Shown in pieces: positions 14,741 to 24,202 of a stretch of DNA of 64,000 bases. Both the position numbers and the translations under genes were made by a program. Position 1 is the stretch's first letter. Each line of letters starts with the position of its first letter. This DNA is from Cribrihabitans marinus (GTDB lineage: Bacteria > Pseudomonadota > Alphaproteobacteria > Rhodobacterales > Rhodobacteraceae). The stretch covers positions 62,001 through 126,000 of the forward strand of contig NZ_FNYD01000009.1 in the NCBI RefSeq assembly GCF_900109035.1, in the 5' to 3' direction. The notes beneath the pieces are model-generated. The model ran no database searches and had not been told where the DNA came from. It saw only the letters and a program-made list of their open reading frames with translations.

Positions 14741-15520
14741 ATGTTCCAGTCCGGCACCCTGCGCGGGCCGATTTTGTGCCTTGCCGTCCTGCTGGGGCTG
14801 GTCTTGCCCGGTGTCGCGCGGGCCGAGGCGGTGACGGTCTTTGCCGCCGCCAGCCTCAAGACCGCGCTGGACGAGATTGCCGCGCTCTACACTGCCGAGA
14901 CGGGGCAGAAAGTGGTGGCCTCTCATGCCGGGTCGTCGGCGCTGGCGCGGCAGATCCAGCAGGGCGCGCCGGCGGACCTGTTCATTTCGGCCAGCCCCGA
15001 CTGGATGGATCAGCTTCAGGATGCGGGGCGGATGGATGCGGCCAGCCGTTTCGACCTGGCCGGCAACCGGCTGGTGCTGATCGCGCATGATGCGCAGGCC
15101 GCACCGCTGGATATCGGGCCGGAGATGGACCTCTCCGACCGGCTGGAGGGCGGGCGGCTGGCCATGGCGCTGGTCGATGCGGTGCCGGCGGGGATCTACG
15201 GCAAGGCGGCGTTGCAGCAGCTGGGGCAATGGCGGGCGGTGGCACCGCATGTGGCACAGGCCGACAACGTGCGCGCGGCACTGGCGCTGGTGGCCACCGG
15301 CGCGGCGCCGCTGGGCATCGTCTATGCCACCGACGCCGCGGTCGAGCCTCGGGTGCGGGTGCTGGGCCGCTTTCCTGACGGCAGCCACCCGCCGATCCGC
15401 TATCCGGCGGCGGCGGTGGCCGGGCGCACGGGCGAAGCGGCGGCGTTTCTGTCCCATCTGCGCGGCGCGGCGGCGCAAGAGGTGCTGGCGCGGCACGGTT
15501 TCGTCCCGGTGACGGAGTGA
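14741..15520 (+). CDS. modA: Molybdate-binding periplasmic protein ModA
   Basis: 259 residues. A Sec signal peptide (ILCLAVLLGLVLPGVARAEA, cleavage after ARA) leads into the ModA fold beginning VTVFAAASLKTALDEIA, with ligand-loop residues in SHAGSSALARQI and ISASPDWMD. Further blocks are ALVDAVPAGIYGKAAL, ALALVATGAAPLGIVYATDA and the C-terminal FLSHLRG. It captures molybdate or tungstate for ModBC. The stop overlaps the modB GTG. Confidence 0.93.
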   Translation: MFQSGTLRGPILCLAVLLGLVLPGVARAEAVTVFAAASLKTALDEIAALYTAETGQKVVASHAGSSALARQIQQGAPADLFISASPDWMDQLQDAGRMDAASRFDLAGNRLVLIAHDAQAAPLDIGPEMDLSDRLEGGRLAMALVDAVPAGIYGKAALQQLGQWRAVAPHVAQADNVRAALALVATGAAPLGIVYATDAAVEPRVRVLGRFPDGSHPPIRYPAAAVAGRTGEAAAFLSHLRGAAAQEVLARHGFVPVTE

Positions 15521-16221
15521 GCGGGATCGTGGACTGGCTGGGGCCCGAGGGCTGGCAGGCCGTGGCGCTGTCGCTCAAGGTGTCGATCTGGGCGACGCTC
15601 TGCGCGCTGCCGCCGGGGATCGCTGTGGCGCATGTGCTGGCGCGCCGGGACTTTCCGGGCAAGCAGATCCTCAACGGGCTGGTGCATCTGCCGCTGGTGC
15701 TGCCGCCGGTGGTGACCGGCTACCTGCTGCTGCTGGGCTTTGGTCCCAACGGGCCGCTGGGCCGGTTGCTCGAGCCTTTGGGGATCGAGTTCGCCTTTCG
15801 CTGGACCGGGGCGGCACTGGCGGCGGGGATCATGGGATTTCCGCTGCTGGTGCGGGCGATCCGCCTGTCGATCGAGGCGGTGGATCCCAGGCTGGAACAG
15901 GCCGCCGCCACGCTGGGCGCCTCTCGCGTCTGGGTTTTCGTGACGGTGACGCTGCCGATGATCCTGCCGGGGATGGTGGCCGGTGCGGTGCTGGGTTTCG
16001 CCAAGGCGATGGGCGAGTTCGGGGCCACCATCACCTTTGTCTCCAACATCCCCGGCCAGACGCAGACGCTGCCCTCGGCAGTCTATGCCTTCCTGCAGGT
16101 GCCCGGCGGCGAGCCGGCGGCGATGCGGCTTGTGGTGATCTCGGTCGCGGTGGCGATGGGCGCGCTGCTGATCTCCGAGGCGGTGTCGCGCCGGGTCGCG
16201 CGCCGGGTGGCGGGCACATGA
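15517..16221 (+). CDS. modB: Molybdate ABC transporter permease ModB
   Basis: 234-residue inner-membrane permease with five or six helices. It has the EAA loop around LEQAAATLGASRVWVFVTVTLP that docks with ModC, and the conserved AKAMGEFGATITFVSN. The GTG start overlaps the modA stop (GTGA), and its TGA overlaps the modC ATG (ATGA). Length and motifs are normal for the family. Confidence 0.94.
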   Translation: MSGIVDWLGPEGWQAVALSLKVSIWATLCALPPGIAVAHVLARRDFPGKQILNGLVHLPLVLPPVVTGYLLLLGFGPNGPLGRLLEPLGIEFAFRWTGAALAAGIMGFPLLVRAIRLSIEAVDPRLEQAAATLGASRVWVFVTVTLPMILPGMVAGAVLGFAKAMGEFGATITFVSNIPGQTQTLPSAVYAFLQVPGGEPAAMRLVVISVAVAMGALLISEAVSRRVARRVAGT

Positions 16222-17318
16222 GCCTGGAGGTCGCCCTGACCCACGCGCTGCCGGACCTGGCGCTGGATATCTCATTCGAGGTGCCGCGCGGGGTCACGGT
16301 GCTGTTCGGCCGGTCGGGCGCGGGCAAGACCACGGTGGTCAACGCGGTGGCCGGCCTTCTGCGCCCCGACCGGGGGCGGGTGGCCCTGGACGGCCGCGTC
16401 CTGTTCGACACGCAGGCGGGCATCTGGGTGCCGCCGCATCGCCGCAGGCTCGGCTACATCTTTCAGGAGGCGCGGCTGTTCCCGCATATGACAGTGCGGC
16501 AGAACCTGGCTTTCGGCCGCTGGTTCGCACCGCGCGGACCCGGGGCCGAGGATCCCGCGCATGTGGTCGATTTGCTGGGCATCGGGCATCTGCTGGACCG
16601 CCGGCCCGCCCTGCTGTCAGGCGGCGAAAAGCAGCGGGTGGCGATTGGCCGTGCCCTGCTGGCCCGGCCCGAGATGATTCTGGCCGACGAGCCGCTGGCG
16701 GCGCTGGACGAGGCCCGCAAGGGCGAGATCCTGACCTATCTGGAGCGGGTGCGCGACGAGGTGGCGGTGCCGATCCTCTATGTCACCCATTCGGTGGCCG
16801 AGGTGGCACGGCTGGCCAGTTCGGTCGTGGTGCTGCAGGAGGGCCGGACGATCCGCCAGGGACCGGCGACCGAGGTTCTGGCCGACCCGGCCGTTATGCC
16901 CACCGGAGTGCGCGCGGTCGGTGCCCTCATCGAGGCCGAGGTGGTCCGGCAGCTGCCCGATGGCCTGACCGAGCTGGTCGCGGGCGGCCTGCCGCTTTTC
17001 GTGCCCCGCATTGCGCCGGCGGCGGGCGCGCAGGTCCGGCTGCGGATTGCGGCGCATGACGTGATCCTGTCGCGGGCCCGGCCCGAGGGTCTTTCTGCAC
17101 TCAACATCCTGCCCGGCCGGGTCGCGGCGATCCGCGCGGGCGAGGGGCCGGGGATGATGGTGACGCTCGATACCGATGCCGGGGCCTTGCTGGCGCGGAT
17201 CACCCGGCGTTCGGCGCAGGCGCTCGGGCTGGATGTGGGCGCCGCCTGCCACGCGGTCCTGAAGTCCGTGGCGATCGCGCCCGAGGATGTGGGTGGCCGG
17301 CCGCTCGGCGGGCCTTAG
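16218..17318 (+). CDS. modC: Molybdate ABC transporter ATP-binding protein ModC
   Basis: 366-residue ATPase. Walker A is GRSGAGKTT (about residue 31), the Q-loop lies in IFQEARLFPHMTV, the ABC signature is LLSGGEKQRVAIGRALL, Walker B is MILADEPLAALD, and the H-loop is VTHSVAE. From about residue 290 a Mop/TOBE domain (LSALNILPGRVAAIR and LLARITRRSAQALGL) binds molybdate for feedback. It is the last gene of the mod operon; the PhoX gene begins 84 bp later. Confidence 0.94.
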   Translation: MSLEVALTHALPDLALDISFEVPRGVTVLFGRSGAGKTTVVNAVAGLLRPDRGRVALDGRVLFDTQAGIWVPPHRRRLGYIFQEARLFPHMTVRQNLAFGRWFAPRGPGAEDPAHVVDLLGIGHLLDRRPALLSGGEKQRVAIGRALLARPEMILADEPLAALDEARKGEILTYLERVRDEVAVPILYVTHSVAEVARLASSVVVLQEGRTIRQGPATEVLADPAVMPTGVRAVGALIEAEVVRQLPDGLTELVAGGLPLFVPRIAPAAGAQVRLRIAAHDVILSRARPEGLSALNILPGRVAAIRAGEGPGMMVTLDTDAGALLARITRRSAQALGLDVGAACHAVLKSVAIAPEDVGGRPLGGP

Positions 17319-17402
17319 ATGTCGAGCCGTCAAGAGAGTGTCATGTTCCGCCGCTATCGGTTCGGCGAAACCCAACCTGCAAGCGACTCAGGAGCCACGC
17401 AC

Positions 17403-19295
17403 ATGACCGGTATCGACCTCACCACCCTCTCGGCGGACGATTGGGACGAGATGACATTTCCGCGCCCCGAAGAAAACGAGTTCGACCGGGTGGTCGAGCG
17501 GTCGTTGTCCCGGCGCGGGTTTCTGGGCGGCGTGCTGGCCTTCGGCTCCGGCGCGGCGGTGATGGGCAGCGGTCTTCTGTCCAGCAGCGCGGCGCGGGCA
17601 ATGGAGGCCAGCCGGTTCCCGTTCACGCCGATCCCGATCCAGACCGATGACGAGATCCACCTGCCCGAGGGCTATGGCTGGCAGGTGCTGGCGCGCTGGG
17701 GCGATCCGCTGTTTTCCGACGCCGAAGGTTATGACGTCGCCGAAGGTGGCCCGGTGGAGCACTCGGACCGGGTCTTTGGCGAGAATACGGACGGGATGGA
17801 GACATTCTCCTATCGCGGCCACCAACTGATCGCCATCAACCACGAATACACCAACCGCAAGATCAACCTGCCGGCCGGGCAGGAGGGCACACCCGCCAGT
17901 GAGGGCGACGTGCGCAAGCTGCAGAACCTGCAGGGCGTGACGGTGATGGAGGTCCGCGAGGGCGAGAAGGGCTGGGAGGTTGTCCGGGACAGCCCCTTCA
18001 ACCGCCGGATCCACCACAACACGCCGATGAAGCTCGTCGGGCCGGCGGCCGGGCATGACCTGCTGAAGACGGACGCCGACCCGACCGGAACCGCCGCGCT
18101 GGGCACGCTGAACAATTGCGGGTCGGGCCGGACGCCCTGGGGCACCTATCTGACCTGCGAAGAGAACTTCAACGGCTATTTCGGGGCCACCGGCGAGATC
18201 GACGTGGCGGGGCCGGTTCAGGCGGGTTTTGAGCGCTATGGCATCGGCGCCGACGGCTGGGGCTATGACTATCACAAGTGGGATGCGCGGTTCGATGTCT
18301 CGGCAAACCCCAACGAGCCGCATCGCGCCGGCTGGGTGGTCGAGATCGACCCGACCGATCCCGACAGCACCCCGGTCAAACATACCGGCCTGGGCCGGTT
18401 CAAGCACGAGAATGCCGAGGTCGTGCTGGCCGCGGACGGGCGCGTGGTGGTCTATATGGGCGACGACGAGCGCGGCGAGTTCCTCTACCGCTTCGTGTCG
18501 AACGGCGTCTACCGGCCCGGCGGTTCGACCGAGGGGCTGCTGGATGACGGCACCCTGTCGGTCGCGCGGTTCGACGAGGACGGCACCGGTGAATGGCTGG
18601 CCCTGACGCCCGAAAGCACCGGCATGGAGGCGGCCGAGATCCTGATCTTCGCCCGGATGGCCGGATCGGCGGTGGGCGCGACCACGATGGACCGGCCCGA
18701 GTGGATTTCGGCCAATCCCCATGCGGTCGAGGCCTATTGCTGCCTGACCAACAACAAGAACCGGGGCGTGAAACCCAATGCCGGCGGCGACGAGACCCCG
18801 GCCAACGGCCCCAACCCGCGCGAGACCAACCGTTACGGCCAGATCGTGCGCTGGCGGCCGCATGACGACGACCATGCGGCGGATACGTTCGATTGGGATC
18901 TCTACGTGATGGCGGGCAATCCCGAGGTCTATGACAACGCCTATGGCGGGTCCGAGAACATCACGCCCGGCAACATGTTCAACTCGCCCGACGGCATGGC
19001 GTTCGACAGCGCCGGTCTGGTCTGGATCCAGACCGATGGCGACGACAGCAACGAGGGCGAATTTGCCGGGCAGGGCAATAACCAGATGCTGGCCGGCGAT
19101 CCGGTGACCGGCGAGATCGCGCGGTTCATGACCGGGCCCAATGGCTGCGAGGTGACGGGCCTGGCCTGGTCTGCGGACCGGCGGTCGATGTTCGTGGGAA
19201 TCCAGCATCCCGGCGGCAGCTGGCCGGACGGCACCGGGCTGCCCCGCTCCTCGGTGATCGTGGTCAAGCGCGCCGATAACGGCCTGATCGGCTGA
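17403..19295 (+). CDS. phoX: PhoX-family alkaline phosphatase (Tat-exported)
   Basis: 630 residues. A twin-arginine signal (SLSRRGFLGGVLAFGSGAA, about 35-55) sends the folded protein to the periplasm. The PhoX/DUF839 fold follows, with NCGSGRTPWGTYLTCEENFN (metal-site Cys and Glu block), KHENAEVVL, VVVYMGDDERGEFLYRFVS, NNKNRG and SPDGMAFDSAGLVWIQTDGD. PhoX enzymes are Fe/Ca-dependent phosphomonoesterases that free Pi from organic phosphate and are common in marine bacteria. The ATG has AGGAG nine bases upstream. It is convergent with the phosphonate regulator; a small GGGGG/CCCCC hairpin lies between them (19305-19320). Confidence 0.88.
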   Translation: MTGIDLTTLSADDWDEMTFPRPEENEFDRVVERSLSRRGFLGGVLAFGSGAAVMGSGLLSSSAARAMEASRFPFTPIPIQTDDEIHLPEGYGWQVLARWGDPLFSDAEGYDVAEGGPVEHSDRVFGENTDGMETFSYRGHQLIAINHEYTNRKINLPAGQEGTPASEGDVRKLQNLQGVTVMEVREGEKGWEVVRDSPFNRRIHHNTPMKLVGPAAGHDLLKTDADPTGTAALGTLNNCGSGRTPWGTYLTCEENFNGYFGATGEIDVAGPVQAGFERYGIGADGWGYDYHKWDARFDVSANPNEPHRAGWVVEIDPTDPDSTPVKHTGLGRFKHENAEVVLAADGRVVVYMGDDERGEFLYRFVSNGVYRPGGSTEGLLDDGTLSVARFDEDGTGEWLALTPESTGMEAAEILIFARMAGSAVGATTMDRPEWISANPHAVEAYCCLTNNKNRGVKPNAGGDETPANGPNPRETNRYGQIVRWRPHDDDHAADTFDWDLYVMAGNPEVYDNAYGGSENITPGNMFNSPDGMAFDSAGLVWIQTDGDDSNEGEFAGQGNNQMLAGDPVTGEIARFMTGPNGCEVTGLAWSADRRSMFVGIQHPGGSWPDGTGLPRSSVIVVKRADNGLIG

Positions 19296-19325
19296 GGCCG
19301 GCGCGGGGGTCACGGCCCCCGGCGG

Positions 19326-20186
19326 TCAGCCGCCGGGGATCATCTTGAGAAACCCGCGGATCACGCGGAGATCTCGGCGCATGGTCAGGTAGACCAGCGT
19401 TTCGGTCATCTCCAGCGTGACACCGGCCAGCGCAAACCGCTCGATCCGCGGATCGTGGCCCATCTCGGCCTCGGAGGTGAAGCCGATGCCGCCGCCGGTG
19501 GCCACGATCTCGCGCATGGCCTCGCGCCCCTCGACCTCGATCGCGGGGCGCAGGCGCAGACCGGCCCGGCGGGCGGCCTGCTCGACCATCTGCCGCGTGT
19601 GCGATCCGGTTTCGCGAAAGACCAGCGGGTGGTCCGCCAGATCCTCCAGCGACAGGGATTTCGTACCGCGGGGCAGCAGCCCGCGCGCGGCGATTCCGAC
19701 GATGGGCGATGCGCCCAGGGTCACGGCTTCCAGGTCGGGGGCGGATTCGAAGCTGCCCAGGATGCCGATCTCGGCATCGTAGTTGCGCAGGGCGGACAGG
19801 ACCTGCCCGGAATTGCCGCTGCTGATCTGCACGAAGACATCCGGGTGACGGGCGCGGAAGGCGCGCAGGATACCGCTTACATGCAGCGCGGAATCGGCGA
19901 CGATCCTCAGCGTGCCGTGCACCGCCGCCCGCGACTGGCGCAGGTATTCCGATATCCCCTCCTCGCATTCGAAGAAGCGCTTGGTCAGCAGCAACAGCTC
20001 CTCGCCCGCCTCGGTCAGGCGGATGCGCCGTCCCTCGCGGTGGAACAGCAGCACGTCGTGATCCTGCTCCAGCCGGCGCACCTGTTCGGACAGCGACGGC
20101 TGGCTCTGGTTGAGCGCGGCGGCCGCGCGCGAGAACCCGCCCTGAAGTGCGACGTTGTGAAAGGCGCGAAGCTGCGTGTAGCGCAT
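19326..20186 (-). CDS. LysR-family regulator of the phosphonate operon
   Basis: 286 residues. The HTH is YTQLRAFHNVALQGGFSRAA with recognition helix QPSLSEQVRRLE and wing VLLFHREGRRIRLTEAGEE; a periplasmic-binding-like effector domain follows. It diverges from phnW across 104 bp containing a TATCCA-N13-TGGATA dyad. It therefore most likely senses 2-aminoethylphosphonate or a breakdown product and activates phnW-phnA-phnY-pbfA. Longer upstream in-frame starts run through the operator and are unlikely. Confidence 0.88.
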   Translation of the reverse strand: MRYTQLRAFHNVALQGGFSRAAAALNQSQPSLSEQVRRLEQDHDVLLFHREGRRIRLTEAGEELLLLTKRFFECEEGISEYLRQSRAAVHGTLRIVADSALHVSGILRAFRARHPDVFVQISSGNSGQVLSALRNYDAEIGILGSFESAPDLEAVTLGASPIVGIAARGLLPRGTKSLSLEDLADHPLVFRETGSHTRQMVEQAARRAGLRLRPAIEVEGREAMREIVATGGGIGFTSEAEMGHDPRIERFALAGVTLEMTETLVYLTMRRDLRVIRGFLKMIPGG

Positions 20187-20194
20187 GGCAGGTA

Positions 20195-20219
20195 TATCCA
20201 CGAAACCTATGGTTGGATA
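20195..20219. promoter_or_regulatory. Candidate LysR operator upstream of phnW
   Basis: The dyad TATCCA-N13-TGGATA (25 bp) encloses a second short palindrome AACC-TAT-GGTT. It begins nine bases upstream of the regulator ATG. A possible -35 TTGGAT (20213-20218) for phnW overlaps its right arm. The position fits an LTTR site controlling both directions. Confidence 0.5.
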
Positions 20220-20290
20220 GAATATGGTGATTTTACATATAGGTCGGTCGCGGTCAATCTGCCCGCACATCCTGACCGTGGAGCCACCCC

Positions 20291-21475
20291 ATGACTTCTG
20301 CCGAGCCGTTTCCGCCGCCGCGCCTGGGAGAGCCCTACCTGCTGACGCCGGGGCCGCTGACCACCGCCGAGGAGGTCAAGCAGGCCATGCTGCGGGACTG
20401 GGGCAGCTGGGACGATGATTTCCGCGCCATGACCCGCGACATGCGCGACCGGCTGCTGGCGATGCTGGGGCCGGGCAATGCGGATTACGATTGCGTGCCG
20501 ATCCAGGGCTCGGGCAGTTTTGCGGTCGAGGCGATGCTGGGCAGTTTCGTGCCGCGCGACGGCAAGGTGCTGGTGCTGGCCAACGGCGCCTACGGGCAGC
20601 GTGCGGCAACGACGCTGGACTATCTGGGCCGTGACAAGGTGGTTCTGGACAAGGGCGACTACCTGCCGCCGCGCGGCGACGAGGTGGCGCGGATCCTGGC
20701 CGACGACCCGGCGATCTCCCATGTGCTGGCGATTCACTGCGAGACCAGTTCCGGCATCCTGAACCCGATCGAGGAGATCGCGGCGGCGACCCGCGGGGCC
20801 GGGCGCAAGCTGCTGATCGACAGCATGTCGGCCTTTGGCGCGCTGCCGCTGAACCCCGCCGAGCTGGAATGCGCGGCCTTCGTATCCTCGGCCAACAAGT
20901 GCATCGAGGGCGTGCCCGGCTTCGGCTTCGTCATCGCCCGGACCTCCGAGCTTGAGGCGGCGCAGGGCAGGGCGCATTCGCTGTCGCTGGATGTGCATGC
21001 GCAATGGGCGCATATGGAAAGGACCGGCCAATGGCGGTTCACGCCGCCGACCCATGTGGTTGCGGCCTTCGTCACCGCGCTGCGCCTGCACGAGGCCGAG
21101 GGCGGGGTCGCCGCGCGCGGTGCCCGCTATGTCCGCAACCGCGATGTGCTGGTCTCGGGAATGCGCGCGCAGGGGTTCGAGACGCTGCTGAATTCGCACT
21201 GGCTGTCGCCGATCATCGTCACCTTCTTCTGCCCCGCCGACCCGGCATTCGAGTTCGGCCGGTTCTACGAGCTGATGAAGGACAAGGGATTCATCATCTA
21301 TCCCGGCAAGCTGACGGTGGTGGACAGTTTCCGCCTGGGCTGCATCGGGCGGATGGACGAGCACGTGATGCGCCAGGTGGTCGAGGCCGCCGGCGATGCC
21401 CTGGCCGAGATGGGGGTCGCCAGCGCCGCCCCGCCGGCCAAGGCGCTGGAAGAACGCAAGAAACTCGCTGCCTGA
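20291..21475 (+). CDS. phnW: 2-aminoethylphosphonate--pyruvate transaminase
   Basis: PLP enzyme that moves the amino group of 2-aminoethylphosphonate (AEP) to pyruvate, giving phosphonoacetaldehyde and alanine. The 394-residue product shows LLTPGPLTT, RDWGSWDDDF, IQGSGSFAVEAM, IHCETSSGILNPIEEI, IDSMSAFGALPL and the PLP-lysine block SSANKCIEGVPGFGFV. GGAG precedes the ATG by seven bases. It is the first gene of the AEP operon. Confidence 0.93.
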   Translation: MTSAEPFPPPRLGEPYLLTPGPLTTAEEVKQAMLRDWGSWDDDFRAMTRDMRDRLLAMLGPGNADYDCVPIQGSGSFAVEAMLGSFVPRDGKVLVLANGAYGQRAATTLDYLGRDKVVLDKGDYLPPRGDEVARILADDPAISHVLAIHCETSSGILNPIEEIAAATRGAGRKLLIDSMSAFGALPLNPAELECAAFVSSANKCIEGVPGFGFVIARTSELEAAQGRAHSLSLDVHAQWAHMERTGQWRFTPPTHVVAAFVTALRLHEAEGGVAARGARYVRNRDVLVSGMRAQGFETLLNSHWLSPIIVTFFCPADPAFEFGRFYELMKDKGFIIYPGKLTVVDSFRLGCIGRMDEHVMRQVVEAAGDALAEMGVASAAPPAKALEERKKLAA

Positions 21476-21494
21476 TACGAAGGATAAAAGGACC

Positions 21495-22754
21495 ATGCCC
21501 ATTTCAACCGAGGTCACGGCAAACGGCCGAACCTATCCCGCGCCGCGCGTCTGCGCGGTCGCGATCTGCCTGGACGGCTGCGAGCCCGCCTATCTGGACG
21601 TGGCCATCGCCGAGGGGCTGATGCCCAATCTCAAGCGCATCCGCGAAACCGGCACCGACCGGCTGGCGCATTCGGTGATCCCGTCCTTCACCAACCCCAA
21701 CAACCTGTCAATCGCCACCGGGCGGCCGCCCGCCGTACACGGCATCTGCGGCAATTACCTGTTCGAGCCGGAGACCGGCGAAGAGGTGATGATGAATGAC
21801 GTGCGCTTCCTGCGCGCGCCGACGGTGTTCTCGAAATTCTACGAGGCCGGGGCACGGGTCGCGGTGGTGACGGCCAAGGACAAGCTGCGCGCGCTGCTGG
21901 GCGCGGGGCTGCGCTTTGACGAGGATCGGGCGATCTGCTTTTCCTCCGAGAAATCCGACCAGGCGACCAGGGCCGAGAACGGTATCGAGGATGCCAGCGC
22001 CTGGCTGGGCCGCCCGGTGCCCGAGGTCTATTCCGCCGACCTGTCCGAGTTCGTGTTCGCTGCCGGCGTCAAGCTGTTGAAGGACTGGCAGCCCGACCTG
22101 ATGTACCTGTCGACCACCGACTACATCCAGCACAAGTTCGCGCCCGAGCAGCAGGGCGCCAAGGACTTCTATGTCATGTTCGACCGCTACCTGGGCGAGC
22201 TGGACGCGCTGGGCGCGGCGATCGTGGTGACGGCGGATCACGGGATGAAGCCCAAGCACGATGCGGCGGGCGCGCCCAATGTCGTCTATGCGCAGGACCT
22301 GCTGGACGACTGGCTGGGCACGGCGGCCGCGCGGGTGATCCTGCCGATCACCGACCCCTATGTGGTGCATCACGGGGCGCTGGGCGCGTTTGCCACCGCC
22401 TATCTGCCCGAGGGGGCCGATACCGCCGACATCATCGCCCGGCTGCAGGCGGTGCACGGCATCATCGAGGTGATGGACCGCGACGCGGCGGTGCGCCGCT
22501 TCGAACTGCCGGCCGACCGGATCGGCGACATCGTGATGATCTCGGGCGAGACCATGACCATCGGCACCTCGGAGAATCGGCACGACCTGGCCGCCCTGAA
22601 GGAGCCGCTGCGCAGCCACGGCGGGCTGACCGAGCAGGAGGTGCCGTTCATCGTCAACCGGGTGCTGGAGCTGCCCGGCGCGCCCGAGCTGCGCAATTTC
22701 GACGCGTTCCACTACGCCTGTGCCGCGGCGGCGTTGCAGGAGGTTCCGGCATGA
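21495..22754 (+). CDS. phnA: Phosphonoacetate hydrolase
   Basis: Zinc enzyme of the alkaline-phosphatase superfamily that splits phosphonoacetate into acetate and phosphate. The 419-residue product has the metal Asp in [14 protein letters not shown] (Asp27), the nucleophile region [13 protein letters not shown] (Thr), [12 protein letters not shown] and TADHGMKPK for the two-metal site, and a late His in [19 protein letters not shown]. It starts at MPISTEV with AAGGA upstream and overlaps phnY by ATGA. This is the C-P bond-breaking step of the operon. Confidence 0.93.
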   Translation: MPISTEVTANGRTYPAPRVCAVAICLDGCEPAYLDVAIAEGLMPNLKRIRETGTDRLAHSVIPSFTNPNNLSIATGRPPAVHGICGNYLFEPETGEEVMMNDVRFLRAPTVFSKFYEAGARVAVVTAKDKLRALLGAGLRFDEDRAICFSSEKSDQATRAENGIEDASAWLGRPVPEVYSADLSEFVFAAGVKLLKDWQPDLMYLSTTDYIQHKFAPEQQGAKDFYVMFDRYLGELDALGAAIVVTADHGMKPKHDAAGAPNVVYAQDLLDDWLGTAAARVILPITDPYVVHHGALGAFATAYLPEGADTADIIARLQAVHGIIEVMDRDAAVRRFELPADRIGDIVMISGETMTIGTSENRHDLAALKEPLRSHGGLTEQEVPFIVNRVLELPGAPELRNFDAFHYACAAAALQEVPA

Positions 22755-24202
22755 ACAAGCCCCAGGCCGCCATCCGCAACGAGGCCATGCGCATCGGCGG
22801 CGAAAAGGTGTTCACCGATGCCGTGGTCGAGGTGCGCTATCCCTATACCGACGAGGTGATCGGCACGGTGCCCGCCGGCGGCGCCCAACATGCCGCCCGC
22901 GCGTTCGAGATCGCCGCGGGGTATACGCCGACACTGACCCGCTACGAGCGCCAGCAGATCCTGTTCCGCGCCGCCGAACTGATCCGCGCGCGCCGCGAGG
23001 AGATCGCACATTGGCTGACGCTGGAGCTGGGCATCTGCAAGCAGCATGCGCTCTATGAGGCCGGGCGCAGTTATGACGTGTTCACGCTGGCCGGTCAGCT
23101 GGCGATCCAGGATGACGGGCAGATATTTTCCTGCGACCTGACCCCGCATGGCAAGGCGCGCAAGATCTACACCAAGCGCGAGCCGGTGCGCGCGATCAGC
23201 GCGATCACCCCGTTCAACCATCCGCTGAACATGGTCGCGCACAAGATCGCGCCGGCCATCGCCACCAACAATTGCGTCGTCTGCAAGCCGACCGAGTTGA
23301 CGCCGCTGACCGCGATCACCCTGGCCGACATCCTCTACGAAGCGGGGCTGCCGCCCGAGATGTTCCAGATCGTCACCGGCTGGCCGGCCGATATCGGTGA
23401 CGAGATGATCACCAACGAGCATATCGACATCATCACCTTCACCGGCGGCGTGCCGGTCGGCAAGATGATTGCAGGCAAGGCAGGCTACAAGCGCACCGCG
23501 CTGGAGCTGGGCGGCAACGACCCGCTGATCATTCTCAACGACCTGGATGAGTCCGACCTGGAAGAGGCCGCGACCATCGCCGTGGCCGGCGCGACCGGCA
23601 ATTCCGGGCAACGCTGCACCGCGGTCAAGCGGATCCTGGTGCAGCAGGGCGTGGCCGACCGGATCGTGCCGATCATCCTGGAGAAGGCCAGGGCGATCCG
23701 CTTCGGCGATCCGATGGATCCCGAGACGCAGCTGGGCTGCGTGATCCATGCCCAGGCGGCCGAGATGTTCGAGAAGCGCGTTCACATGGCGGCCGAGCAG
23801 GGCGCCGAGGTGCTCTATGATCCCGGCCGCCAGGGGGCGCTTTTGCCGCCCATCGTGGTCGATCACGTGCCGCATGACAGCGAGTTGGTGATGGAGGAGA
23901 CCTTCGGCCCCATCGTGCCCATCGTGCGGGTGCCCGACGACGACGCCGAGGTGATGCGGATCTCGAACGCCACGCCGTTCGGCCTGTCCTCGGGCGTCTG
24001 CACCAACGATTTCCGGCGCATGCAGGCCTATATCGAGGGGTTGGACGTGGGCACGGTAAACATCTGGGAACAGCCCGGATACCGGATCGAGATGTCGCCC
24101 TTCGGCGGCATCAAGGACAGCGGCAACGGGGTCAAGGAAGGCGTGCTGGAGGCGATGAAGTTCTTCACCAACGTGAAGACCTATTCGCTGCCCTGGCCGT
24201 GA
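22751..24202 (+). CDS. phnY: Phosphonoacetaldehyde dehydrogenase
   Basis: NAD-dependent aldehyde dehydrogenase oxidising phosphonoacetaldehyde to phosphonoacetate. The 483-residue product has the ALDH signatures [51 protein letters not shown] (general-base Glu) and [12 protein letters not shown] (catalytic Cys). Placement between phnA and a class III enzyme identifies it as PhnY rather than a generic ALDH. It is translationally coupled to both neighbours. Confidence 0.93.
   Translation: MNKPQAAIRNEAMRIGGEKVFTDAVVEVRYPYTDEVIGTVPAGGAQHAARAFEIAAGYTPTLTRYERQQILFRAAELIRARREEIAHWLTLELGICKQHALYEAGRSYDVFTLAGQLAIQDDGQIFSCDLTPHGKARKIYTKREPVRAISAITPFNHPLNMVAHKIAPAIATNNCVVCKPTELTPLTAITLADILYEAGLPPEMFQIVTGWPADIGDEMITNEHIDIITFTGGVPVGKMIAGKAGYKRTALELGGNDPLIILNDLDESDLEEAATIAVAGATGNSGQRCTAVKRILVQQGVADRIVPIILEKARAIRFGDPMDPETQLGCVIHAQAAEMFEKRVHMAAEQGAEVLYDPGRQGALLPPIVVDHVPHDSELVMEETFGPIVPIVRVPDDDAEVMRISNATPFGLSSGVCTNDFRRMQAYIEGLDVGTVNIWEQPGYRIEMSPFGGIKDSGNGVKEGVLEAMKFFTNVKTYSLPWP

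Noticed and set aside
17388-19313. Long open frame on the minus strand opposite phoX (641 codons)
   Set aside because: High-GC shadow of phoX. It is rich in His, Arg and Ala, lacks any recognisable fold and has no ribosome site.
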